Source: an uncultured Ignavibacteria bacterium
GTDB lineage: Bacteria > Bacteroidota > Ignavibacteria > SZUA-365
Assembly: GCA_913061095.1 (NCBI GenBank)
Contig: CAJXVM010000011.1
Coordinates: forward strand, 62,001-126,000
Direction of reading: 5' to 3'
DNA: 64,000 nucleotides
Shown one piece after another: positions 34,354 to 42,984 of this stretch. The notes under the pieces were generated by a model. That model had not been told where the DNA came from, searched no databases, and worked only from the letters and a program-made list of their open reading frames with translations. The translations under genes and the position numbers were made by a program. Every line of letters starts with the position of its first letter. Position 1 is the stretch's first letter.

Positions 34354-37300
34354 ATGGATATTGAAGGATATCAGATCGAGAATGCCGTCGGCGAAGGCGG
34401 CAGCGGCGTGGTGTACCGCTCCGTGCGCGAAAGCGACAGACAGCCGAGCGCACTGAAAGTGCTGCGGGGGGTGGATCCTGACATGCGCGACCGGATGCAG
34501 GCGGAATTCCGGCTGCTCAGCCGCCTCGACCACCCCCTTCTCGCGACGGTGCACGACTTCGGCTATACCGGTGATGGCAGGCCGTATTTCGCCATGGACT
34601 GGGTGGATGGACGCCCGCTCTCCGCGACTGACGTGAGAGGCGAGGATGGCAATTTCGATGCCCGGCGCTTCGCCGAACTGGTATACTACATCACCGCCGC
34701 GCTCGAGTACATCCACAGCCGCCATGTCGCCCATGGCGATCTCAAACCCGCAAACATCCTTCTTCCCGATGACGGGAATCCCGACAACCTGCGCCTGATG
34801 GATTTCGGCATCAGCGCGCTGACCGGCGGCGGCAGTGATGACATGGATGCCGGCGGCGGACTCAGCGGCACGATCGAATACATGGCACCGGAAATCATTC
34901 GCGGAGGCACTCCCGATGTTTCCGCCGACCTCTACGCTCTCGGATGCGTGCTCTACGAAATCACCGCCGGGAGGCCGCCCTTTACCGGCGACTCGGCGGT
35001 CGGCGTGCTCAAACAGCACCTCGATGCCGACCTCCCCTCCCTGCCCGAGGACGTCGGCTCCCCCTTCGCGCTCTGGATCACCACGCTGCTGCAGAAACAG
35101 CCGCAGCTGCGCTACCGTTCGGCATGGCAGCTGCACGCACATGCCGCGGAATATCTCGACCGCAAGCCCCTCATCCGCGAAGAGGAAAGCGGACAGAAAC
35201 TGCACCTGCTCGACATTCCGCGCGAGCAGGAGCGCGCCCGCGCGCTGGATGCCTGGAAACAGTCGCGCGAGGCATCGGCGGTGCTTTCGGTCGAGGGACC
35301 GCTCGGCGCCGGCAAGACACGGCTGCTGCGTGACATCGTCACCGATATCCAGTTCGACGGCGGCCGCGTGCTGCGCCTGGAGGTGCGTCCCGGCATGGGG
35401 AACTTCGAGCCCCTGCTGCGCCTGTTCGACCGCACCGTGCCGCGCGGCGCGGATGCACCCGACGACGCGGCGCGCGCACAGCTCGCCATCATTGCAGCCG
35501 CCTTTCCCGGCACGCTTCACGATGTGGAGCCGGCACCGGCAGACGACCTCGACGACGAAAGCCGCCGGCTGCGCATCTATCACGCCGCGGCCGCACTGCT
35601 CTGCGACGTGATCGCGCCCGACCTGCTGGTGATGGACGATCTGCATCTCGCCGATGCGTTCACACGGGATTTCATTCCGTCGCTGCTCGCTTATTTTGAG
35701 GCATACGAACAGGCGGGGATGCTGGTGCTCGCCGGACAGGACAGCACGCATCCCGACGTCCTGCGTCCGGAGGAACACCCGCGATGGCATCGTCTTGACC
35801 TGCCGGTGCTTGCAACAACCGCCATCGCGGAAAACCTTGGCAGCCTGCTCGGCAGCGTCTCTCCGTCATTCGTGGAGGTGATCGCACGGCAGAGCAAGGG
35901 ACTGCCCGGTCGTATTGAGGATCTGCTGAATTTCTGCGTCTCCGAACAGCTGCTCGAACCGACCCCGCACGGCTGGATCGTGCACGAGCGGGAAAACCTC
36001 GGGGGGCTCTTTCCCGAATCCATGGCGCAGATGTACGCCCGTGCGTTGGAACGACTCGGCGACGACACCCGCGGCGTCCTGCGCCTGCTCGCCACCGCCG
36101 TCGTGCCGCTTTCGATGGATGCCCTCACTGCCGTCACCGGACGTGAGGATGACGTCCTTCATGCGTCGCTTGCCGAACTGCGCCGCGCCGATCTGGTGGA
36201 ATCCGCTTACGAAGGATATTACATCGCCCACGACGCAGTGCGCGAAGCCGTGCGTACGAGTGATGACGATGCCGTCGGCGCAGCAAACGCCGATGCGCGA
36301 AACATTCATGCCGCGCTGCACGACGCTTTGCTCGAGTGGTTCCGTGCGCATCCGCCCGAGGTGGATGCGCCGGTGGTGCTCGCCCATCACGCGCTGCATT
36401 CCTCCGAGCCGGCACAGGCCCTCGCACCGCTGCTGGACGCGGCCGCCTACCGTGAGGGACGCTACGATTACGCCGGAGCAGAACGGCATCTGCGCGATAC
36501 ACTGCCGCTGCTTCCCGCCGATGACAACGAGCGGCGATTCACCGTGCTCGAGGGACTCAGCCGCCTGAACAACATTCTCGGCCGGCGTGCCGACGAGGAG
36601 GAATTCCTCGAGGAGATGCTGCTGCTCGCCGCGCAGTCGAATTCTCCCGCGCGCCTGGGCGCCGTGTACCAGAACCAGACCGAGTACTATCTCTCCACCG
36701 CGGAGTTCGACCGCGCCCGCCGCAGCGCCGAGAAGGCGCTCGGCTACTTCTCCGAGGCGGAGGATCCGCGTGGGCAGGCGTACTGTCACCAGAAAATCGG
36801 CTTCGCCGAATACCGCACGCAGCCCGGCGAGCAGGTGCTCGAGCACTATCGCCGCGCACTGGAGCTTTACGCGCAGCAGCAGGCCAACATCGAAGAGGGA
36901 AGCATCCTCATCGACATCGGACTGGTGTACTATTCCATTCTCGAGAATCCGGAGAAGGCGCTGGAGCATTTCCGCGAAGCGGAGCAGCGCTTCGATCGGG
37001 CGGGATACACGCGTGGGCTCATCCGCGCCCGCGGCAACATGGGTGCGCAGTTCTACGCGCTGGGACGCTACGCCGACGCACTCGAGGCCCACGGACGCGC
37101 CAACGAACTTGCGCGTATGCTGGGCGACCGGCGACTGCTGGCCACGAGCTACGGTGCGATGGGACAGTGCGAAATCGCCCTCTGCCGCTACACGCCCGCC
37201 CTTCTGCATCTCGAGGAGGAACTGCGCATCGCCCGCGAGATCAGCGACCGTTACCTGCAGGAAATGTGCCGCGAAAATCTCGGCGAGCTCTACAGTACGC

Positions 37301-39489
37301 TCGGCGCGCACGACCGCGCGATCGCGGATTACGAAGCAGCGATGGAACTGGCCGAAGCCTCCGGCAGCAGCGCCGGCGTCGCGGCCGATCATATCGACAT
37401 CGCCGGCAGCCTGATCGAGACGCGCGACTTCGCCGATGCGGAGAAGCATCTGCGAAAGGCAGAGAGCCTGCTCGAGAAGGCGCAGGACGTCAACATTTCA
37501 CTGCTCCTGCATTACCGCCGGGGCATGCTGCATCTTGTGCGCGCGAAAGACGAGGATTTCGAACCCGCGCTCGCGGCGTTCAACCGCCTCGGGGATCTCG
37601 CCGACCGGCACGGCTTCGATTCCTTCCGCATCCTGGCGCGGTCCTACGCCGGACTGACGCAGCTGCGCCTCGGCCGCACGAACGTGGCCCGCGAGCTTTC
37701 CGCTGACGCCGTGCAGCTGCTCGAGGAGAAAGGCCCCCTCTACGGCGGTGCGCATGACATTCTGTACAATCACGCCGTGATCCTCCGCGCCGCGCGCGAG
37801 TCCGCCGACGCCGACGTGTTCATCGAGCGCGCGCATGCCGAGCTGATGTCCTGCGCCGAAAGCATCACCGACGCACAGCTCTACCGCAGTTATCTCGAGC
37901 AGGTGCGCGTCAACGCGGAGATCGTGCGCGAATACGCCGTGACGCATCGCAGCGAATCCCCGCAGGCCCTGACCGCCGTGCGCGAGCAGAACCTGCGCAC
38001 GCTTTACGACGTGGCGCGGAAGATCAACTCGGTGCTGGATCTCGACCAGCTGCTCGACAATATCATGGACAGTGCGTTGGAGACCATGAACGGCGAGCGC
38101 GGGATGATATTCCTCATCGAACACGAGCAGCTCGTGCTCAAGGTTTCGCGCAACGTGGAGAAGGAAACCATCAGGGATGCGACGGAAATCAGTCTGAGCA
38201 TCCTGCGCGACGTGCTGCACGCCGGCAAGCCGATCATCGTCAGCGATACTTCGCAGGACGATGAATTCAAGCGGCGTGACTCGGTGGTGAACTTCAACAT
38301 TCATTCGCTGATCTGCGTCCCGATGAAATCCCGCGATGAAATCGTGGGCACTGTGTACGTTGACTCGCGCTCTGACGCCCTGAAGGCGATGTCCTTTTCG
38401 GAAATCGACGCCGAATTTCTCGAAGCCTTCGCGAACCTTGCGACCATCGCCATCGAAAACGCGCGCCTGCATCACAAGCTCAAGCAGGAGAACCTCTACC
38501 TGCGCCGCGAAGTGGAGCAGCGCTTCGGCTTCGAAAACATCATCGGCAGCAGCAAGCCCATGGAGAAGCTCTTTGCCGAAACGCAGGCGGCCATCGACAG
38601 CGAGGGCAGCGTGCTCATCTACGGCGAGAGCGGCACCGGCAAGGAGCTGATCGCGAAAGCCATCCACTACAACGGCAGCCGCGGGAAACACCGCTTCGTG
38701 GCGGTGGACTGCGGCGCCCTGCCCGACACGCTGCTCGAGAGCGAGCTGTTCGGCTACAAGCGCGGCGCCTTCACCGGCGCGGTCGCCGACAAGCCGGGCC
38801 TCTTCGAAGAGGCGCATCAGGGCACACTTTTCCTCGATGAGATTTCAAACACCTCCCTCGCCTTCCAGGCCAAGCTGCTGCGCGTGCTGCAGGAAGGGGA
38901 ATTCCGCCGGGTGGGCGAGACGAAAACGCGCATGGTGAACGTACGCGTCATCTGCGCGACCAACCGTGACCTTCAGAAGGAAATCAAGGAAGAGCGCTTC
39001 CGGCAGGATCTTTTCTACCGCCTGAATGTGATTCCGATCACTGTGCCGCCGCTGCGCTCACGCATCAGCGACGTGCCGCAACTCGTGCAGCATTTCATTG
39101 AGAAGTACAACGAGCGGCATGCTTCTGCGGTGGAGGGTGTCTCGGGCGAACTGCTCGAGCATCTGCAGGCGCTGGAATGGAACGGCAACGTGCGCGAACT
39201 CGAGAATCTCATCAACCGCATGATCGCGCGCAGCAGCGAGGCGGTGCTGACCACGTCCATACTGCCGGCGGATTACGCGGGCGGCGCACGGCGAACGGAT
39301 ACCGGCGACGGCGATCTCGAACTGTCCCTGAAAGCCCCGCGGCGGCTCAATACACTCAAGGAGATCGAGAAAGAGCATATCACCTTCGTGCTCAAGCACA
39401 CCGACGGCAACAAAACAGAAGCCGCCAAGGTACTCGGCCTAAAACGCACGACGCTTGTGGAAAAGATGAAGAAACTGGGGATGATGTAG
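34354..39489 (+). CDS. Giant fusion: Ser/Thr kinase - ATPase - TPR - GAF - sigma-54 activator
   Basis: A 1,711-residue cytoplasmic regulator. Residues 1-265: Ser/Thr kinase with glycine loop GEGGSGVVY, K35, catalytic loop H127-G-D129-LKPAN, DFG at 150 and APE in MAPEII, so probably active. About 285-620: AAA/NACHT-like ATPase, Walker A K321 (GPLGAGKTR), Walker B LLVMDDLH. About 690-1190: TPR array. About 1211-1385: GAF domain. About 1390-1630: sigma-54 AAA+ domain with Walker A K1430 (GESGTGKE) and loop GAFTGA at 1471-1476, which contacts sigma-54. C-terminus: Fis-type helix-turn-helix (NKTEAAKVLGLKRTTL). Similar multi-kinase proteins usually end in a histidine kinase; here the output is transcription. 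The start could also be GTG 34351. A sigma-54 promoter lies 100 bases beyond the stop. Confidence 0.93.
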   Translation: MDIEGYQIENAVGEGGSGVVYRSVRESDRQPSALKVLRGVDPDMRDRMQAEFRLLSRLDHPLLATVHDFGYTGDGRPYFAMDWVDGRPLSATDVRGEDGNFDARRFAELVYYITAALEYIHSRHVAHGDLKPANILLPDDGNPDNLRLMDFGISALTGGGSDDMDAGGGLSGTIEYMAPEIIRGGTPDVSADLYALGCVLYEITAGRPPFTGDSAVGVLKQHLDADLPSLPEDVGSPFALWITTLLQKQPQLRYRSAWQLHAHAAEYLDRKPLIREEESGQKLHLLDIPREQERARALDAWKQSREASAVLSVEGPLGAGKTRLLRDIVTDIQFDGGRVLRLEVRPGMGNFEPLLRLFDRTVPRGADAPDDAARAQLAIIAAAFPGTLHDVEPAPADDLDDESRRLRIYHAAAALLCDVIAPDLLVMDDLHLADAFTRDFIPSLLAYFEAYEQAGMLVLAGQDSTHPDVLRPEEHPRWHRLDLPVLATTAIAENLGSLLGSVSPSFVEVIARQSKGLPGRIEDLLNFCVSEQLLEPTPHGWIVHERENLGGLFPESMAQMYARALERLGDDTRGVLRLLATAVVPLSMDALTAVTGREDDVLHASLAELRRADLVESAYEGYYIAHDAVREAVRTSDDDAVGAANADARNIHAALHDALLEWFRAHPPEVDAPVVLAHHALHSSEPAQALAPLLDAAAYREGRYDYAGAERHLRDTLPLLPADDNERRFTVLEGLSRLNNILGRRADEEEFLEEMLLLAAQSNSPARLGAVYQNQTEYYLSTAEFDRARRSAEKALGYFSEAEDPRGQAYCHQKIGFAEYRTQPGEQVLEHYRRALELYAQQQANIEEGSILIDIGLVYYSILENPEKALEHFREAEQRFDRAGYTRGLIRARGNMGAQFYALGRYADALEAHGRANELARMLGDRRLLATSYGAMGQCEIALCRYTPALLHLEEELRIAREISDRYLQEMCRENLGELYSTLGAHDRAIADYEAAMELAEASGSSAGVAADHIDIAGSLIETRDFADAEKHLRKAESLLEKAQDVNISLLLHYRRGMLHLVRAKDEDFEPALAAFNRLGDLADRHGFDSFRILARSYAGLTQLRLGRTNVARELSADAVQLLEEKGPLYGGAHDILYNHAVILRAARESADADVFIERAHAELMSCAESITDAQLYRSYLEQVRVNAEIVREYAVTHRSESPQALTAVREQNLRTLYDVARKINSVLDLDQLLDNIMDSALETMNGERGMIFLIEHEQLVLKVSRNVEKETIRDATEISLSILRDVLHAGKPIIVSDTSQDDEFKRRDSVVNFNIHSLICVPMKSRDEIVGTVYVDSRSDALKAMSFSEIDAEFLEAFANLATIAIENARLHHKLKQENLYLRREVEQRFGFENIIGSSKPMEKLFAETQAAIDSEGSVLIYGESGTGKELIAKAIHYNGSRGKHRFVAVDCGALPDTLLESELFGYKRGAFTGAVADKPGLFEEAHQGTLFLDEISNTSLAFQAKLLRVLQEGEFRRVGETKTRMVNVRVICATNRDLQKEIKEERFRQDLFYRLNVIPITVPPLRSRISDVPQLVQHFIEKYNERHASAVEGVSGELLEHLQALEWNGNVRELENLINRMIARSSEAVLTTSILPADYAGGARRTDTGDGDLELSLKAPRRLNTLKEIEKEHITFVLKHTDGNKTEAAKVLGLKRTTLVEKMKKLGMM

Positions 39490-39498
39490 TTCGTCATT

Positions 39499-39529
39499 AT
39501 TTTGACACTGCGGAGCGATTTTGACGTCA
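39499..39529 (+). promoter_or_regulatory. Candidate activator-binding sites upstream of sigma-54 promoter
   Basis: ATTTTGAC occurs twice with a 19-base period (from 39499 and 39518); the second runs into the palindrome TGACGTCA (39522-39529). They lie about 60-90 bases upstream of the sigma-54 core, where enhancer sites for such activators are expected, and resemble the inverted sites at 32481-32525. Binding by the neighbouring Fis-type domain is inference. Confidence 0.35.
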
Positions 39530-39585
39530 GGATACCGCCGTTGTCACGAAATTGCCGGTATTGTGTCTTACAACCGGGCCAATTT

Positions 39586-39600
39586 TGGCACGAAAATCGC
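39586..39600 (+). promoter_or_regulatory. Sigma-54 (RpoN) promoter, -24/-12 elements
   Basis: TGGCACG (39586-39592), four bases, then TCGCA beginning at 39597. GG and GC are separated by exactly 10 bases, matching the consensus TGGCACG-N4-TTGCA at all but one base. Transcription should start near 39612, about 90 bases before the T9SS protein start at 39702. It is directly downstream of a sigma-54 activator gene. Confidence 0.75.
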
Positions 39601-39701
39601 ATCGTATTAATTGTATATTTAATGCGACTTTAATGCGGCAGCCGTTGCATTAGTGTTTTCCGATCTGTAACTTCGGAGTAATACTTCCGATACGCCTATT
39701 C

Positions 39702-41948
39702 GTGATACGCCATACATACATATTGCTGGTCCTGTTTTTTGCGGCATCGGGTGCGGTGTTCGCACAAACCAGTGCGCTGGAGGATCTGAAAGCCGAGATC
39801 AACCAGGACGGACATGTCGTGCTGACGTGGTCGACGCCGCCGGGGCAGCTGCCCTGGCAGTACCAGATCGCGCGCGGCAATCCGTTCCCCGACAGGATGA
39901 TCGCGCAGATCTACAATCCGACGACGGTGCAGTTCACCGATTATAATGTCGAGGCCGGCGCGACCTACACCTACGGCGTGGCCGCGATTTACTCGGACAA
40001 CAGCTATGTGTCGGCGAATGTTACGATCAAGGTCGTTCCGCCGGCGAACGGACTGAATTTTGTCTCGCGTCCGAGGACGACCGCCATCGTGGGCGAGGAA
40101 TATGTCTATGCTCCCTCGGTGGACGGAAACAACCCCGGGCAGATATCCTACATGCTGATCAACGAGCCCGACGGCATGGTCGTCAAGAACGTCGTCGGCG
40201 GATCGTACATTTCGTGGGTTCCCCAGCAGAAGGGCGAATACAGCATGACGCTGGTCGCGACGAACTGGGTCACGTTTGCACGCGCGATTCAGGAGTTTTC
40301 CATCACCGTCGCCGACGAGCCGGGTTCCATTCAGGGCATGGTCCGTACGCTGACCGGCGATCCCATGCCGGACGCGGAGCTGTCGTTCTGGCAGGTTGCG
40401 CAGAACGGCATGACGATGAAGTTCCACACGGTCAGCGCGGAAGACGGCAGCTTCGAACTCGCGCATGTGCAGCCCGGACGCATTTACGCGTACTGCAAGT
40501 CGCCGACCGACGATTACCAGTCTCAGTGGTATATAAACGGCAAGAGCCTGCGCGACGCGATCGAGCGCACCCTGCGCAGGGGTGAATCCCTTGCCTACGA
40601 GTTTTATCTCATTCCGGATGCCGGCTTCCCCGCTCCTGTGACGGGTCGCGTGACGGACGACCACGGTATCGGAATCGAAGGCGCTCATGTTTCCTTCATC
40701 CGCAAAGAGCATTTCATCCATATCGGCGACACGGCCGGCATCAACAGCACGAGTTTCGAGACACAGCTGAGCTGGCGCTCCTCAGTTGTTGACACCTTTG
40801 TCACTACGGAACTTGACGGACGCTTCCAGCTCAATCTACCGGCCGGCAGTGATTATTACACCTTCGTCGAGCACGACGGCTATCTCGGCACGTTTATCGG
40901 TGACGAGACCAACGCCATGCAGGCCCGGGCGCGGCGCATCCCCAACAACGGGACGGTGCTGAACTACACCCTGCCGGCCACGTCGCGCACGCCGCATCAG
41001 ATCTTCGGCCAGGTGCGCAGCCAGGCATCCGGCACAAGCAAGCAGGCGACGATCGTGCTGATCGATTCGGAGCTGAAGCGCGGCGCCGGCGGTGGACACA
41101 CGTACAAGACGTACAAGTCCATTGTCACCGATTCGCTCGGCGTCTTCCAGTTCCGCAATCTCGCCGAGTCCTCGAGCACCTCCCTGCTCGCCATTCCGAT
41201 GGATCCACGTCTCGCGCCGCAGTACTACCATGAAAACGGCGGCCGGATGAATTTCATCGAGAGCCAGGAGCTGCCGCCGAACGGGACGATACAGAACATC
41301 GACTTCGAACTGCAGGAGACTGTGCGCTCGGGTATCGGCAGCTTCTATGGCAAGGTCGTCCTGCGCCGCGGCATCGATCGCATTCCGCTGCCGGGTACAC
41401 TGGTCATCGCCGAACATGCAGAGACCGGGAGGATCGCCGGTTACGCGATCACCGACAGCACAGGCACATACTCGATCACAGGCATGGAGCCGGAACATTA
41501 CCTGCTGTATGCAGACAATCCCGCCTACAGCTACCGTGTAAACTACAGTACTGCGAAGCCCTCCGAGCCGATGCCGGTGTCGATGACGTATGTCAAATCG
41601 AGTGATATGAGCCGTATATCACAGGTGAATTTCTTCATCGACGATCTGAAGACGGGCACGGGCATTGAAACCAACGTGACACCGGAAACCGTTGCGCTGT
41701 ACCAGAACTACCCGAACCCCTTCAATCCGTCGACGACGATACACTACTCGGTACCGCGCCGTCAGCATGTGACACTGCGCGTGTACTCCGCTCTCGGAGA
41801 GGAAGTGGCCGTGCTTGTGAGCCAGGATGTCGATCCCGGTTTCCACGTCGTTGAATTCGACGCCTCCGATCTCCCCAGCGGCATCTACTTCTACCAGCTG
41901 CAGTCCGACGGTGCCCTGCTCAGCAAGCGAATGATGCTTGTGAAGTAA
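39702..41948 (+). CDS. T9SS-exported multidomain surface protein
   Basis: A 748-residue exported protein starting at GTG 39702, which gives a good signal peptide (IRHTYILLVLFFAASGAVFAQ). A fibronectin-type III-like domain follows (VVLTWSTPP..YTYGVAAIY, about 30-110), then a cadherin/Ig-like segment (PQQKGEYSMTLVATNW) and three or four carboxypeptidase-regulatory-like beta-sandwich domains (GSIQGMVRTLTGDPMPDAEL, TGRVTDDHGIGIEGAHVSF, YGKVVLRRGIDRIPLPGTL). The C-terminus is a textbook type A sorting domain: YQNYPNPFNPSTTIHYSVP up to LLSKRMMLVK. Probably an adhesin or surface-layer component. A sigma-54 promoter lies upstream, so expression should depend on the giant activator or a similar protein. 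A terminator follows. Confidence 0.92.
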   Translation: MIRHTYILLVLFFAASGAVFAQTSALEDLKAEINQDGHVVLTWSTPPGQLPWQYQIARGNPFPDRMIAQIYNPTTVQFTDYNVEAGATYTYGVAAIYSDNSYVSANVTIKVVPPANGLNFVSRPRTTAIVGEEYVYAPSVDGNNPGQISYMLINEPDGMVVKNVVGGSYISWVPQQKGEYSMTLVATNWVTFARAIQEFSITVADEPGSIQGMVRTLTGDPMPDAELSFWQVAQNGMTMKFHTVSAEDGSFELAHVQPGRIYAYCKSPTDDYQSQWYINGKSLRDAIERTLRRGESLAYEFYLIPDAGFPAPVTGRVTDDHGIGIEGAHVSFIRKEHFIHIGDTAGINSTSFETQLSWRSSVVDTFVTTELDGRFQLNLPAGSDYYTFVEHDGYLGTFIGDETNAMQARARRIPNNGTVLNYTLPATSRTPHQIFGQVRSQASGTSKQATIVLIDSELKRGAGGGHTYKTYKSIVTDSLGVFQFRNLAESSSTSLLAIPMDPRLAPQYYHENGGRMNFIESQELPPNGTIQNIDFELQETVRSGIGSFYGKVVLRRGIDRIPLPGTLVIAEHAETGRIAGYAITDSTGTYSITGMEPEHYLLYADNPAYSYRVNYSTAKPSEPMPVSMTYVKSSDMSRISQVNFFIDDLKTGTGIETNVTPETVALYQNYPNPFNPSTTIHYSVPRRQHVTLRVYSALGEEVAVLVSQDVDPGFHVVEFDASDLPSGIYFYQLQSDGALLSKRMMLVK

Positions 41949-41984
41949 CGGCGAAAGCCGAACGGTATTTACGATTATATTTAA

Positions 41985-42016
41985 CGCGCCCGGTACCGAA
42001 TGCCGGGTGCGTTTTT
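41985..42016 (+). terminator. Rho-independent terminator after T9SS protein gene
   Basis: A 9-bp stem with one G-T pair (41985-41993 with 42003-42011), then T5, 37 bases after the stop codon. Confidence 0.85.
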
Positions 42017-42020
42017 GGTT

Positions 42021-42235
42021 ATTGCAGATTTCAGATAGCAGATTGTGCTAGCCACACGCCCAGATCAGTGGCGGCGTTTGCGATATGTGCTAGCCACACG
42101 CCCAGATCAACGGCGGCGTTTGCGATATGCGATAGCCACACGCCAAGATCAACGGCGGCGTTTGCGATGTGCGATAGCCACACGCGTAAGCGTGTGGTTG
42201 CCGCAATCTGAAATCTTCAATCTGTAATCTGCAAT
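42021..42235. repeat. 42-bp tandem repeat island bounded by inverted ends
   Basis: Three 42-base units (42044-42085, 42086-42127, 42128-42169) start TGTGCTAGCCACACGCC or a close variant and contain GGCGGCGTTTGCGAT. A fourth unit breaks off into a perfect hairpin, CCACACGC-GTAA-GCGTGTGG (42178-42197). The whole block is framed by ATTGCAGATT (42021) and its complement AATCTGCAAT (ending 42235), each extended by imperfect copies of CAGATT. There are no unique spacers, so this is not a CRISPR array. It lies between convergent genes and contains no convincing gene. Confidence 0.85.
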
Positions 42236-42248
42236 ATCCACAATCCCC

Positions 42249-42974
42249 CTACACTGACAGCTTCCGCTTGCGGCGCACCGTGGCCAGCACGATGATCAGC
42301 ACAACCACCACGCCGATCACGCCCAGCACCCACCAGATATTCTGTCCCGAAGGCGCTTCGACGGTGGCGGCAAGTGCTTCTGAAGAGGCAAGCTCGGAAA
42401 GCTTGAAACTCCAGACAGCGGTGCTGCCACTGACCGAGTCTGCGTTGCTCTCAAGCACGGTTCCCGGGAAATGATACGTGTAGACGAAATCGAACTGATC
42501 GAGAAAGGCCTCGTCGGATCCGCTGTCGACGGGGATGCTCTGCTCGAAACGGTACACATCCCCCTCACGCATCCAGCGGAAAGTCACATCCTCGAAGCTC
42601 TTGCAGGCCGGGAGCGCCGTGATGTCATCGAAACGCAGCACAGCCTCGACGTGCCGGGTGGAATCCTCTTCGCGCGTGAAGACGCGGACGTCCTCAACCT
42701 CAATCCCCTCGGCGTCGTAGCGATGACGCACGGAATCCTCATTGAAGGTCAGCGTGCCGTCCTTGAGCCACACCAGCATGCTCTCCGACATCCAGTAATG
42801 GACTTCCATCCTCCCCGAACCGTCCTCGGCGAGCCAGGTTTCCTGCTCGTAATCGAGGCAGCCGGCAAGAATCAGCGTAAAAAACAGCACACCGAACAAT
42901 GTCGCGAATACACGGCGAGGGAGCCTCGTCTGAGGTAACACTGTTCGCATGTACATTGTGACCGGGCGTTTCAT
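42249..42974 (-). CDS. LppM-like membrane-anchored lipoprotein
   Basis: A 241-residue protein. ATG 42974 is chosen because a lipoprotein signal follows (RRVFATLFGVLFFTLILAGC, lipobox LAGC). The mature part opens DYEQETWLAEDGSGRMEVHY, the pattern of LppM/DUF3153-type lipoproteins, and a C-terminal helix (IWWVLGVIGVVVVLIIVLAT) followed by RRKRKLSV anchors it in the inner membrane. Having both a lipid anchor and a C-terminal helix is typical of this family. It follows the OmpA/PD40 lipoprotein gene by 10 bases on the same strand, so they form an operon. Function unknown. Confidence 0.78.
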   Translation of the reverse strand: MKRPVTMYMRTVLPQTRLPRRVFATLFGVLFFTLILAGCLDYEQETWLAEDGSGRMEVHYWMSESMLVWLKDGTLTFNEDSVRHRYDAEGIEVEDVRVFTREEDSTRHVEAVLRFDDITALPACKSFEDVTFRWMREGDVYRFEQSIPVDSGSDEAFLDQFDFVYTYHFPGTVLESNADSVSGSTAVWSFKLSELASSEALAATVEAPSGQNIWWVLGVIGVVVVLIIVLATVRRKRKLSV

Positions 42975-42984
42975 CGCGGACTCC

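Noticed and set aside
35866-37449. 527-codon minus-strand frame opposite the giant regulator
   Set aside because: It lies across the TPR region of the regulator and shows no domain of its own.
39541-39556. Second sigma-54-like site (TTGTCACGAAATTGC)
   Set aside because: The spacing between the two elements is 9 rather than 10 bases and the -24 GG is GT.
42044-42197. CRISPR-like tandem repeat array
   Set aside because: The units are contiguous with no unique spacers, and no cas genes occur nearby; it is a tandem repeat.
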